Origin: DMER64 sp041652255
Lineage (GTDB): Bacteria > Bacteroidota > Bacteroidia > Bacteroidales > UBA932
Length of the DNA stretch: 64,000 bases
Assembly (NCBI GenBank): GCA_041652255.1
Contig: JBAZHT010000002.1
Location: 1 to 64,000, forward strand
Direction: 5' to 3'
How positions within the stretch are numbered: position 1 is the stretch's first letter; every line of letters starts with the position of its first letter. Below the pieces are notes generated by a model. It made no database searches and had not been told where the DNA came from. It saw only the letters and a list, made by a program, of their open reading frames with translations. The position numbers were made by a program, and so were the translations under genes. Shown in pieces: positions 53,485-61,370 of the stretch.

Positions 53485-53872
53485 TTTGGATACGATCTTT
53501 TAACAAATATAGAACAAAATAATAGATTCCTATACTCATTACGGCAATTAAACCCTGGAGCAATTCGGTAAAACCGAAGAGCACCCCTAAGGCAATTGCA
53601 ACACCCAAAATGAGGGCAGGCAATGCCATTCCATACCACAAGGCTTTGAATCCCAAACGGGTTCGCATCTCTATGTACACCTGCTGCCCCACGTACGGTT
53701 CCCACCCTGAAGGCTCTTTCAAACGTGTGATCTCTTTGCGCTTTTTTTCACCCAGTGAACAATACCCCCGCGCATGGCATGATGCACATGCCGATTCGGT
53801 AAGTATTTCGGCCTTAAGCGGATCTGTTCCCGTTATGATACCCTTATGCCTGATAACCGAACCCAAACCCAT
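53447..53872 (-). CDS. RseC/SoxR-reducing system family membrane protein
   Basis: 141 residues. The N-terminal Cys cluster (SACASCHARGYC) may bind an iron-sulfur cluster, and two transmembrane helices (~75-115) follow. RseC-like proteins accompany Rnf/Rsx clusters in many bacteria and are thought to help the complex or signal through it. It stands 2 nt after the DUF3108 gene and overlaps rnfB by 38 nt. Confidence 0.88.
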   Translation of the reverse strand: MGLGSVIRHKGIITGTDPLKAEILTESACASCHARGYCSLGEKKRKEITRLKEPSGWEPYVGQQVYIEMRTRLGFKALWYGMALPALILGVAIALGVLFGFTELLQGLIAVMSIGIYYFVLYLLKDRIQNDFYFTVHDIKP

Positions 53873-53874
53873 CG

Positions 53875-54729
53875 TTATTTTATTTTACTGGTCAGGGGAA
53901 ATCTCAGATTTTCATAGCCACCCAGTCGCCCTGTAACACGGCCCACAACAACCGGAGATTCAATATATAATGGAACCCTGTTTCTGTCGTCACTAATCCA
54001 GAAACGCAGATCTTCCTTTCCGTCAAAGACCACCCCTGCGACCGTCTGTGCAGAGAATTTCAGGCACCTGAATGTACCCTGGCCCTGTATCCGGATCTCA
54101 TCCTTCCCGTCAAACCTCAGGTACAAATCAAAGATCTCTTCATCAATGGCAAACGAGATGGGATAGACATCCCCGGGATTCATGTTGCTGAATTCAAGGT
54201 TTCTCAGGAAATAGAACAGGGTAATGAAATCAAACGTACAGATCCTTCCAGGTAGCAGGGTGTCCTGGACAGAACCGTCTTTCCGGACAATACGGGCATT
54301 TATGGAATGGTCTCTATTGTAGTGGTAATAATTCTGAATGGTATAATTTCCTTCGTGAACATCCCTCATGAAATAGGTGGGACGCAGGTTGGATTGATTG
54401 AACCGGCTTTCGTAATAATCGTCAACACGGAAGAATGCATTAAAAAAACGAGCCGTTTGCATACGGCCTTTTGCTACATAAAGAGGTTCTTCAGAGGTCT
54501 CTGTTTCAGATATCTCAAGAGAAACTGTCCCGACATCCGTATTTACCACACCCCATTGATAACTGGCAATTATGGTTAGTTTTTCTCCGGGACTGAAGGC
54601 CATTTGAGAAGGGGGGATATCCCGGACCGGTAAACACGGTTTTTCTATTTCCTGTGCGCCGGCAAGGCCACATAAAGTGATCAGGAACAATGTCAGAATG
54701 GTGCTCTTATAACCCGTCAAAGTTGTCAT
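53875..54729 (-). CDS. DUF3108 family exported protein
   Basis: 284 residues with a signal peptide. The body fits DUF3108: FSPGEKLTIIASYQWGVVNTDVG near the N-terminus and RVPLYIESPVVVGRVTGRLGGYEN at the C-terminus, with beta-rich sequence resembling a lipid-binding or lipocalin-like fold. Periplasmic; function unknown. It overlaps the end of dnaB by 23 nt and precedes the RseC-like gene. Confidence 0.82.
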   Translation of the reverse strand: MTTLTGYKSTILTLFLITLCGLAGAQEIEKPCLPVRDIPPSQMAFSPGEKLTIIASYQWGVVNTDVGTVSLEISETETSEEPLYVAKGRMQTARFFNAFFRVDDYYESRFNQSNLRPTYFMRDVHEGNYTIQNYYHYNRDHSINARIVRKDGSVQDTLLPGRICTFDFITLFYFLRNLEFSNMNPGDVYPISFAIDEEIFDLYLRFDGKDEIRIQGQGTFRCLKFSAQTVAGVVFDGKEDLRFWISDDRNRVPLYIESPVVVGRVTGRLGGYENLRFPLTSKIK

Positions 54730-56209
54730 TCAGATCATTCATTTGATTCATTCTGGAAGCATACGTAACGGTTTCTCCTGTTGCAAAATCCGGACCACCT
54801 TCGTTGATATCCAGAAAACGGATCTCACTACTTCTAAACTGCATCTGGAACTCTCCCACCGCCCCGTTACGGTGTTTTGCCAGGATCACTTCTGCTATAC
54901 CTTCCAGTGATCGCCCGCTTTCATCTTCTTTAAATCCGTAATATTCAGGCCTGTAAAGAAATATTACAATATCGGCATCCTGTTCAATGGCTCCCGATTC
55001 CCTCAAGTCACTCAATTGGGGTCTGCGGTTTCCTCCACGTGTTTCCGAGGAACGGTTCATCTGCGAGAGAGCGATTACAGGAACATTCAACTCTTTGGCG
55101 ATCGCCTTAAGGGAGCGTGATATGGCTGCCACTTCCTGTTCCCTCATGCCCCGCAATTCAGGAGGTCCGGACATTAACTGCATGTAGTCTATTATCAGCA
55201 TTTTAACCCCCATCCCGGCCACCAGACGGCGTGCCTTCGCCCTGAATTCGAAAATAGAAAGGGAAGGGGTATCGTCTATATAAAGAGGGGCTTTGGTAAG
55301 ATTAATGATACGCTGATTGAGCTGTTCCCATTCAAAACTCTTAAGTTTCTTTCCTCCCCGGATCTTTTCCGAGGACAAGCCTGTCTCACTCACCAGCAAC
55401 CTCTTGACCAACTGGGAGTCTGGCATTTCCAAAGAGAAAAAGGCCACGGGTATGTTGTGGTTTACTGCCATATTGCGGGCCATGGTCAGCACGAAAGCAG
55501 TTTTTCCCATGGACGGTCGGGCTGCAATGACTACCAGATCGGCTTTCTGCCAGCCAAGCGTCATTCTGTCGAGTGAAGTAAATCCTGAAGGTATCCCGCT
55601 TAATCCGTCGTCTCTTGTCTGCACGTCGGATAACTCGTCAAGAACATCTCCCAGGACAGAACGGACCGGACGGGTATCCCTGCGAAGGTTCATCTCGCCC
55701 AATTCAAAAAGCTTCTGTTGGGAAGTGTCCAGCAATTCATCGGCCGGGATTGTGTCATCAAAAGCATCCCGCAAGATCCCGTAGGAAGTGTTGATAAGCT
55801 CTCTTTGAATGAATTTTTGCGTCAATACCTTGGAATGGTATTCCAGGTGAGAAGCTGCGGCAACCCGCATGGTCAGCTGGCTCAAATAATAAGGGCCTCC
55901 TATTTCATCCAGCTGTTCATTCTTTTTCAGTTCTTCGGCAACAGTATATATGTCCACCGGATTGTGCGAAGAGACAAGAGCCGATATGGCCGCAAAGATC
56001 TTTCTGTGGGTTTCTTTATAAAAGTATTCCGTTTTAACCGCCCCTACAATATCAAGTGAAGCGTTCGGTTCCAAAAGCAATGCTCCCAGAATGGCTTCTT
56101 CAATATCTATGGCCTGGGGAGGGACTTTTCCCATGTCCAGACCTACCATTTCTACCTGGGACTGGTTTTTCCCTTTTACATTTCTATTTACCGGTGCACC
56201 TTTTGCCAT
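54707..56209 (-). CDS. dnaB: Replicative DNA helicase
   Basis: 500 residues. The N-terminal DnaG-interaction domain (PPQAIDIEEAILGALLLEP) is followed by a RecA-like motor with Walker A ARPSMGKTAF and later DYMQLMSG and DLRESGAIEQDADIV. Hexameric 5'-3' helicase of the replication fork. No intein is visible. It sits inside the long leftward cluster, 14 nt after the aminotransferase gene. Confidence 0.97.
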   Translation of the reverse strand: MAKGAPVNRNVKGKNQSQVEMVGLDMGKVPPQAIDIEEAILGALLLEPNASLDIVGAVKTEYFYKETHRKIFAAISALVSSHNPVDIYTVAEELKKNEQLDEIGGPYYLSQLTMRVAAASHLEYHSKVLTQKFIQRELINTSYGILRDAFDDTIPADELLDTSQQKLFELGEMNLRRDTRPVRSVLGDVLDELSDVQTRDDGLSGIPSGFTSLDRMTLGWQKADLVVIAARPSMGKTAFVLTMARNMAVNHNIPVAFFSLEMPDSQLVKRLLVSETGLSSEKIRGGKKLKSFEWEQLNQRIINLTKAPLYIDDTPSLSIFEFRAKARRLVAGMGVKMLIIDYMQLMSGPPELRGMREQEVAAISRSLKAIAKELNVPVIALSQMNRSSETRGGNRRPQLSDLRESGAIEQDADIVIFLYRPEYYGFKEDESGRSLEGIAEVILAKHRNGAVGEFQMQFRSSEIRFLDINEGGPDFATGETVTYASRMNQMNDLNDNFDGL

Positions 56210-56223
56210 TATTGTATGAGTAT

Positions 56224-57423
56224 TTATTTCAATCTGTCCAATGCCCGCCTAACTATCTGCACGGTCAATTCCAGTTCCTCGCGATTTATACATAACGGCG
56301 GAGATATCCGGAACGCTGTATCACAATATAAAAACCAGTCGGACATTGCTCCTTCTTCCAGCAACAACCTTACCATTTCTTCAGCTTTTCCCTCTTCTCC
56401 CAGCTCCACGGCCAGTAATAAACCTGCATCCCGAACTTCCCTGACCCGGGGATGTTTTAAAAGCTCTTGCCTGAGATAAGATGCTTTTTCTTCTACCTGA
56501 CCGGTCCAGCCTTCTTTCAGTAACACCTGCAAAGCAGCAAATCCGGCTGCACAAGAGACCGGATGACCGCCAAAAGTGGTAATATGTCCCAATACCGGAT
56601 CCGATTGCCAGGCTTTCATGAATTCCCGCGAACATACAAGGGCTCCCAAAGGCATTCCGCCACCCAAAGCTTTGGCCAGGGTAACCATGTGAGGTGTCAC
56701 ACCGTACTTTTGCATGGCAAAAAGGCTGCCTGTACGTCCGAATCCTGTCTGTATTTCATCAAAGATAAGCAAAGTTCCCGTATCAATACAACGTTCTTTC
56801 AACAATTGTAAAAACCCTTTTTTTGGCAGGCGGACTCCGGCTTCTGCCTGTATCGGTTCCACAATGACACAGGCTGTCTGCTTGTCAATTTTTTCCAGAT
56901 CTTCCGTGCAATTAAAACGCAATGCTTTAACACCGGGTAAAAGCGGCCTGAAAGAACGGCGGAATGTTTCATTGCCCATCATGCTCAGTGCACCGTGTGT
57001 ACTGCCGTGATAAGCATCCCGGAAACACACCATACGGGAACGGCCTGTTATGCGTTTAGCAAGTTTCAGGGCAGCCTCGTTCGCTTCCGAACCCGAGTTG
57101 ACGAAATATACCGAGTCGAGAGGCTCCGGAAGGTTCCGGGTAAGTAATGATGCCAGCAGGACCTGGGGTTTCTGAATGACTTCACCGTATACCATCAGAT
57201 GCAGGTGATCCCTTGCCTGATCTTCAATAGCCCGGATCACTTCTTGTCTGGCATGTCCCACATTACTTACAGAGACACCGGATATAAGATCCACATAACG
57301 CTTCCCGTCAGGCGACAGAAGAAATACCCCCTCTGCTTTTTGGATTTCAATGCCTAACGGAGAGGGGGAAGTTTGCCCCAGATGGGCGTAAAACTGTTCG
57401 CGTATAGTCGGTTTATTCTTCAA
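56224..57423 (-). CDS. Class III aminotransferase (acetylornithine/ornithine type)
   Basis: 399 residues. PLP-binding features are clear: NSGSEANEAALKLA, AYHGSTHGA, DEIQTGFGRTG and the PLP lysine in TLAKALGGGMP. Homologues include acetylornithine, succinylornithine and ornithine aminotransferases; without arginine-pathway neighbours the substrate is open. It overlaps the zinc-ribbon gene by 11 nt at its start. Confidence 0.88.
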   Translation of the reverse strand: MKNKPTIREQFYAHLGQTSPSPLGIEIQKAEGVFLLSPDGKRYVDLISGVSVSNVGHARQEVIRAIEDQARDHLHLMVYGEVIQKPQVLLASLLTRNLPEPLDSVYFVNSGSEANEAALKLAKRITGRSRMVCFRDAYHGSTHGALSMMGNETFRRSFRPLLPGVKALRFNCTEDLEKIDKQTACVIVEPIQAEAGVRLPKKGFLQLLKERCIDTGTLLIFDEIQTGFGRTGSLFAMQKYGVTPHMVTLAKALGGGMPLGALVCSREFMKAWQSDPVLGHITTFGGHPVSCAAGFAALQVLLKEGWTGQVEEKASYLRQELLKHPRVREVRDAGLLLAVELGEEGKAEEMVRLLLEEGAMSDWFLYCDTAFRISPPLCINREELELTVQIVRRALDRLK

Positions 57424-58216
57424 ACGCGGGATCTACCAATATTCTGCCACAATATTCGCAAACGATGATCTTTTTACTCATCTTGATATCCAGTTGACGC
57501 TGAGGGGGAATTTTATTGAAACATCCGCCGCATGCGCCACGTTTAACCGTAACAACAGCCAGCCCGTTACGGGCATTGTTCCTGACTTTACCATATGCAG
57601 AAAGAACCCGTGCGTCTATCTGTGACCGGATCTGTTCTGCTTTTTTAAGCAGGGTGTCTTCTTCTTTGGCCGTTTCGCTGATTATATTTTCCAGTTCTTT
57701 TTTCTTTACTTCAAGGTCTTTCTGCCTCTCGTCATGAGCTTCCTTTGCCTGATCCAAAGTTTCCTTACGGTCTTTCAGCAAAACGGAAAACTCCCGGATA
57801 TATTTCTCTGCCAGTTCGGCATCGAGTGTCTGATTTTCAATCTCTTTGGAAAGAGAATCAAATTCCCGGCTGTTTTTCACATTCGTCTGTTGCGCCTCAT
57901 ATTTTGCCACCATGGCACGTGCGTTATCGGCGTCGATTCTGCGAAAAGCAATGTCTTTTTCAATATCGCGGATTTCTTTTTGCAGATTTTCCATCCGGGT
58001 GGCTAGTCCTTTGATATCATCTTCAAGGTCCTGGACTTCCAGGGGAAGTTCACCGCGTAACAGATGTATTTTATCTATCTGAGAATCGGTTTGCTGAAGC
58101 TGATAAAGAAGACGAAGTTTATCCTCCATGGTCAGCGTCCCGTCCTGTTCCGCTTTTTGCAGAGCGGTAAATGATCCGGCATCGGTTCCTGCTTGCTTTG
58201 TCGTTTTCTTAGTCAT
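57413..58216 (-). CDS. Coiled-coil zinc-ribbon protein (zf-RING_7/C4 type)
   Basis: 267 residues. Residues ~35-205 form a long antiparallel coiled coil (heptad-rich, Lys/Glu/Leu). The C-terminus carries a four-cysteine zinc ribbon (CGGC ... CEYC). Related proteins such as CT398 bind other proteins, including sigma-54, but its role in Bacteroidota is not known to me. It is followed by the aminotransferase and preceded by nif3 in the same unit. Confidence 0.85.
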   Translation of the reverse strand: MTKKTTKQAGTDAGSFTALQKAEQDGTLTMEDKLRLLYQLQQTDSQIDKIHLLRGELPLEVQDLEDDIKGLATRMENLQKEIRDIEKDIAFRRIDADNARAMVAKYEAQQTNVKNSREFDSLSKEIENQTLDAELAEKYIREFSVLLKDRKETLDQAKEAHDERQKDLEVKKKELENIISETAKEEDTLLKKAEQIRSQIDARVLSAYGKVRNNARNGLAVVTVKRGACGGCFNKIPPQRQLDIKMSKKIIVCEYCGRILVDPAFEE

Positions 58217-58231
58217 AATAGTATTGATAAC

Positions 58232-59032
58232 TTAATAAAATCGAATGGGATTGGTATTGATACGTGTTTTGCGAACGGCAAAGGTAGGGAATTTTTTTCT
58301 AAGCACACGGCATACCTCATCCTGTACACCCGCCTCTGATTCATAATGTCCGGCATCAACCAGCATCATTTTGGGAATCGTTTCAAAATAAGCATGATAG
58401 CTGAAATCTGCGCTTACAAAAACCTGCGCCCCGGAACGCATGGCATCTGCGATCAGTGATGATCCGCTGCCTCCGCATAAAGCCACCCTTGATAGTATCG
58501 GATGGAATATTTCAGACCCTTTTAACACAGGTGTATGGAAAATTTTTTTTACCAAATCCAGGAACTTTTCTGTCGGTATAGGTTCAGGCAGATCGCCAAC
58601 TACACCCAGTCCGCAGGGTTCCGTGTTGTTTTCACAGATTTTATCAAGAGACAAAATGGAAACATTTATCAGCGACAGGGCACGGGCCATTGCTCCGCTG
58701 ACACCATCCATGATCTTGTCTGCATTGGTATGCATGGAATACACCAACAGGTTTTTACGTATGGCCAGAGCAACTGTTTGCTCCACGGGAGATATATCAC
58801 GTATATGCTTAAGGCCCCTGAAAATGAGGGGATGGTGGGAAACGATCATGTTCAGACCCTCCGCCATAGCTTCTTCCAGGATCTCTTTGGTACAATCCAG
58901 GCAAACGAGGACACCGGTTACCGGGGTATCGGGATGCCCTATACAAAGTCCGGAATTATCCCAATCTTCCTGTAACCCGGGGGGTGCCCATTGTTCCAGG
59001 ATTTCAATTATGTCAGACGCTTTTAAGTTCAT
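58232..59032 (-). CDS. Nif3-like dinuclear metal-centre protein
   Basis: 266 residues, the short form without the YqfO insert domain. Metal ligands are seen in IVSHHPLIFRG, HTNADKIMDG and DAGHYESE. Often annotated as GTP cyclohydrolase I type 2, but that activity is not established for most members. It overlaps the MerR gene by 4 nt, an order (MerR, Nif3, zinc ribbon) that I recall in other Bacteroidales. Confidence 0.9.
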   Translation of the reverse strand: MNLKASDIIEILEQWAPPGLQEDWDNSGLCIGHPDTPVTGVLVCLDCTKEILEEAMAEGLNMIVSHHPLIFRGLKHIRDISPVEQTVALAIRKNLLVYSMHTNADKIMDGVSGAMARALSLINVSILSLDKICENNTEPCGLGVVGDLPEPIPTEKFLDLVKKIFHTPVLKGSEIFHPILSRVALCGGSGSSLIADAMRSGAQVFVSADFSYHAYFETIPKMMLVDAGHYESEAGVQDEVCRVLRKKFPTFAVRKTRINTNPIRFY

Positions 59033-59349
59033 TCTATCATATCCCTGATCTCGACCAATTGGGCTTTGATCCTGTTAAGTGATGTCATAATACCTACAGT
59101 CCTGTCTTCGCCTTCTTTGTTGTCGTGCATTCTTTTTCGCGCTCCTTCCAGTGTCATGCCACGCTCCTTAACAAGATAATGAATGATCCTGTAATTGGCC
59201 ACATCGCTTGCCGTGAACAAGCGGTTGCCTTTTTTGTTCCGGACCGGTTTTATAAATTCATTGTAGGTTGTGGACCAAAAACGTACCAGGGAAGTACTTT
59301 CGCCCAACATTTCGGCCACCTCACCGATTGTATAATACATCTTTTCCAT
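59029..59349 (-). CDS. Small MerR-family DNA-binding protein
   Basis: 106 residues. A MerR-type winged helix-turn-helix at the N-terminus (YYTIGEVAEMLGESTSLVRFW) followed by a short helix; there is no effector-binding domain. It may regulate its own operon or the palindromic site at 61300-61314, which is a guess. It lies 6 nt after the second M23 gene. Confidence 0.88.
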   Translation of the reverse strand: MEKMYYTIGEVAEMLGESTSLVRFWSTTYNEFIKPVRNKKGNRLFTASDVANYRIIHYLVKERGMTLEGARKRMHDNKEGEDRTVGIMTSLNRIKAQLVEIRDMIE

Positions 59350-59355
59350 ATCTCT

Positions 59356-60312
59356 TTAGTCTAAAGATTGACCTGTATTGTATGCCGTAAGCATGATCTG
59401 CCTGTATTCTCCGGGCATAACATCCATGAAGTAATAATGTACCGGATCCCTTACCTGTCCGTCTTGCTGAATTTCATAATGCAAATGGGGCATGAAAGAC
59501 ATTCCCGAAGATCCCACCCGGGCAATTACCTTCCCTCTTTCTACGTACTGCCCCTTCCTTACAAAAATATCGCTCAAATGAGCATAAACCGTTTTGTATC
59601 CCCTGTAAGGATGTTCTATCTCCACCACATTTCCCCTTCCCCTGGAAGAACGGGAAACATCCACCACACGCCCGCCGGCCGTGGCCAGCACATCAGTCCC
59701 CAGACCTGCCAGAAAGTCCATCCCGGTATGGTCTATGGGAATTTTATAAAACGGATGTATCCTGCGTCCTATGGTCGCCCCCATGGCTTCCATGGGAGGA
59801 TCGCGCAAAGGGAAAGCAGCCGGAAGGTATTCCAGGCTGTCAAGCAAGTCGTATACCTGGTTCCCTGCCATGTACAAAGCCCGGGTTACCAGTGCAGCCC
59901 TTCTTTCCAGTCCTGATATTACAGAATCGGCATGATAAGCCAATTTATAGGAAGGATCCTCAACAAGAGCGCGGTAATGCGTAATATCAACTTCTTCAGT
60001 CAATTCCAACGGCGTTGAGTGAAGCACTGTCCCGTATATGTTTTTATCCCGCAATTCCAATTCCTCAATAACCTTGCTCAGATTTTCCGTTTCCCGGCTT
60101 AGTCTTTCATATTCACTCTGCATCAATTCGGTTTCACGAACCAGGTTTCTTTCGGCCGGAGACAATATGAACATCCCGAATATCAAATAGTAAACCAGAG
60201 CCAGCGCAATGCTGCCCAGGAAAACCCAAAAGATGCGTTTTAAAACCGTTTTGATATTGGGACGCACTTTGGTGAATTCCAATTTTTCTTCATTGAACTG
60301 GTAACGGTTCAT
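59356..60312 (-). CDS. M23 family peptidoglycan endopeptidase, membrane-anchored (second copy)
   Basis: 318 residues. One transmembrane helix (~29-52), a coiled coil (~60-95), then the LytM/M23 domain with HTGMDFLAGLGTDV (zinc His and Asp), VYAHLSD and HLHYEIQ. It cleaves stem-peptide cross-links or activates amidases in the periplasm. It is a paralogue of the gene 9 nt upstream. Confidence 0.92.
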   Translation of the reverse strand: MNRYQFNEEKLEFTKVRPNIKTVLKRIFWVFLGSIALALVYYLIFGMFILSPAERNLVRETELMQSEYERLSRETENLSKVIEELELRDKNIYGTVLHSTPLELTEEVDITHYRALVEDPSYKLAYHADSVISGLERRAALVTRALYMAGNQVYDLLDSLEYLPAAFPLRDPPMEAMGATIGRRIHPFYKIPIDHTGMDFLAGLGTDVLATAGGRVVDVSRSSRGRGNVVEIEHPYRGYKTVYAHLSDIFVRKGQYVERGKVIARVGSSGMSFMPHLHYEIQQDGQVRDPVHYYFMDVMPGEYRQIMLTAYNTGQSLD

Positions 60313-60321
60313 TTCCGGAAA

Positions 60322-61287
60322 TTATTGGCGTCCGCCCAAAATTACCGCATGGTAATCTTCTGTGGCAATATTGTTGTTGAAATAGTTGTAAGGATTGACG
60401 GGGCGTCCCATATAGATCACTTCATAATGCACATGGGGCCCGGTAGATTTTCCTGTCGAGCCCAGAAGTCCTATCTGTTCTCCGCGTTTTACCGGCTGGC
60501 CTTCGTAAACCGAGGCATTGTTCAGGTGGGCATAGCGTGTTTTGTACCCGAATCCGTGATCAATGATAATAAAACGTCCGTAGCCGTTGTATTCGTAACG
60601 GATGGTCTCCACTTTCCCGTCACCTGTAGCATAAACCGGAGAATTGGTAGCACCGGTAAGATCAATTCCCTCATGCATCCTGATATCTCCGTATACCGGA
60701 TCTTTCCTGTACCCGAAGGCGCCTGACCACCTGAAATTTTTTGTATCCTCGGGAAGCGGCAAAATGGAAGGAATGCATTTGGCAACCTCCCCTGCCTGGC
60801 CGGCCACCCGTTCCACATCGTCAAAAGATCTGGACTGGACGTACGCCTTTTTCATGAGCTTGTCAAAATGCAGTGCGGTATTCATTAAAAGGGCCGGGTT
60901 TTCCGCATATTCCAAATACGGATACCGGTTGGATCCTCCGAACCCGGCATTCCTGACTTCGGGAGGGATCTGCTCCATTCCAAAAATATTCCTGTAAATG
61001 TTGTTGTCCCTGATCTGCAAATTCTCCAGTTTCTTCTCAGATTGCGCCATTTGTTTGTTGATCAGCTCCAGGTTGGACCGTGCGGTATTGTATTCCCTTT
61101 CCAGGCGTACCGTACGGGGTGTCTTAAGTTTAAGTCCTTCCGTGTAGAACACGTAATACCCGAAAGCTATCACCATACTTACAGGAAGTATGATCAACGT
61201 TCGTACAAGATAATAGCGCAAAGAAGGTCTTTGCAGTTCGTAAGAAAGTGTTTCCGGATTATATTTGTATTTTCTTCTCCCTGCCAT
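60322..61287 (-). CDS. M23 family peptidoglycan endopeptidase, membrane-anchored (first copy)
   Basis: 321 residues from ATG 61287; an in-frame TTG further upstream is unlikely. One transmembrane helix (~27-50), a coiled coil (~58-95) and the M23 domain with HEGIDLTGATNSPV, RYAHLNNAS and GPHVHYEV. It shares architecture with the next gene, suggesting tandem duplication. It heads the 16-gene leftward cluster; its 27-nt leader contains a perfect 15-bp palindrome. Confidence 0.92.
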   Translation of the reverse strand: MAGRRKYKYNPETLSYELQRPSLRYYLVRTLIILPVSMVIAFGYYVFYTEGLKLKTPRTVRLEREYNTARSNLELINKQMAQSEKKLENLQIRDNNIYRNIFGMEQIPPEVRNAGFGGSNRYPYLEYAENPALLMNTALHFDKLMKKAYVQSRSFDDVERVAGQAGEVAKCIPSILPLPEDTKNFRWSGAFGYRKDPVYGDIRMHEGIDLTGATNSPVYATGDGKVETIRYEYNGYGRFIIIDHGFGYKTRYAHLNNASVYEGQPVKRGEQIGLLGSTGKSTGPHVHYEVIYMGRPVNPYNYFNNNIATEDYHAVILGGRQ

Positions 61288-61299
61288 TAAGTTTGTTAA

Positions 61300-61314
61300 C
61301 ACGTTATTAACGTG
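61300..61314. promoter_or_regulatory. 15-bp palindrome in the leader of the M23 gene cluster
   Basis: CACGTTATTAACGTG is a perfect inverted repeat (7-bp arms, central T) starting immediately after the -7 element of the leftward cluster, so a bound dimer would cover the start site. GTTAAC overlaps its left edge (61295-61300). Confidence 0.55.
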
Positions 61315-61322
61315 CAAAGATA
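61315..61322 (-). promoter_or_regulatory. -7 element of the M23-dnaB-rnf cluster
   Basis: The minus strand reads TATCTTTG, 27 nt before the ATG at 61287. No -33 TTTG at 19 nt. Confidence 0.5.
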
Positions 61323-61343
61323 AGTAATTTTAGTAAAAAGCGG

Positions 61344-61351
61344 TATATTTG
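61344..61351 (+). promoter_or_regulatory. -7 element of alaS
   Basis: TATATTTG followed by CCC, 19 nt before the alaS ATG at 61371. No clear -33 element. Confidence 0.5.
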
Positions 61352-61370
61352 CCCGTTAATATTATTGAAA

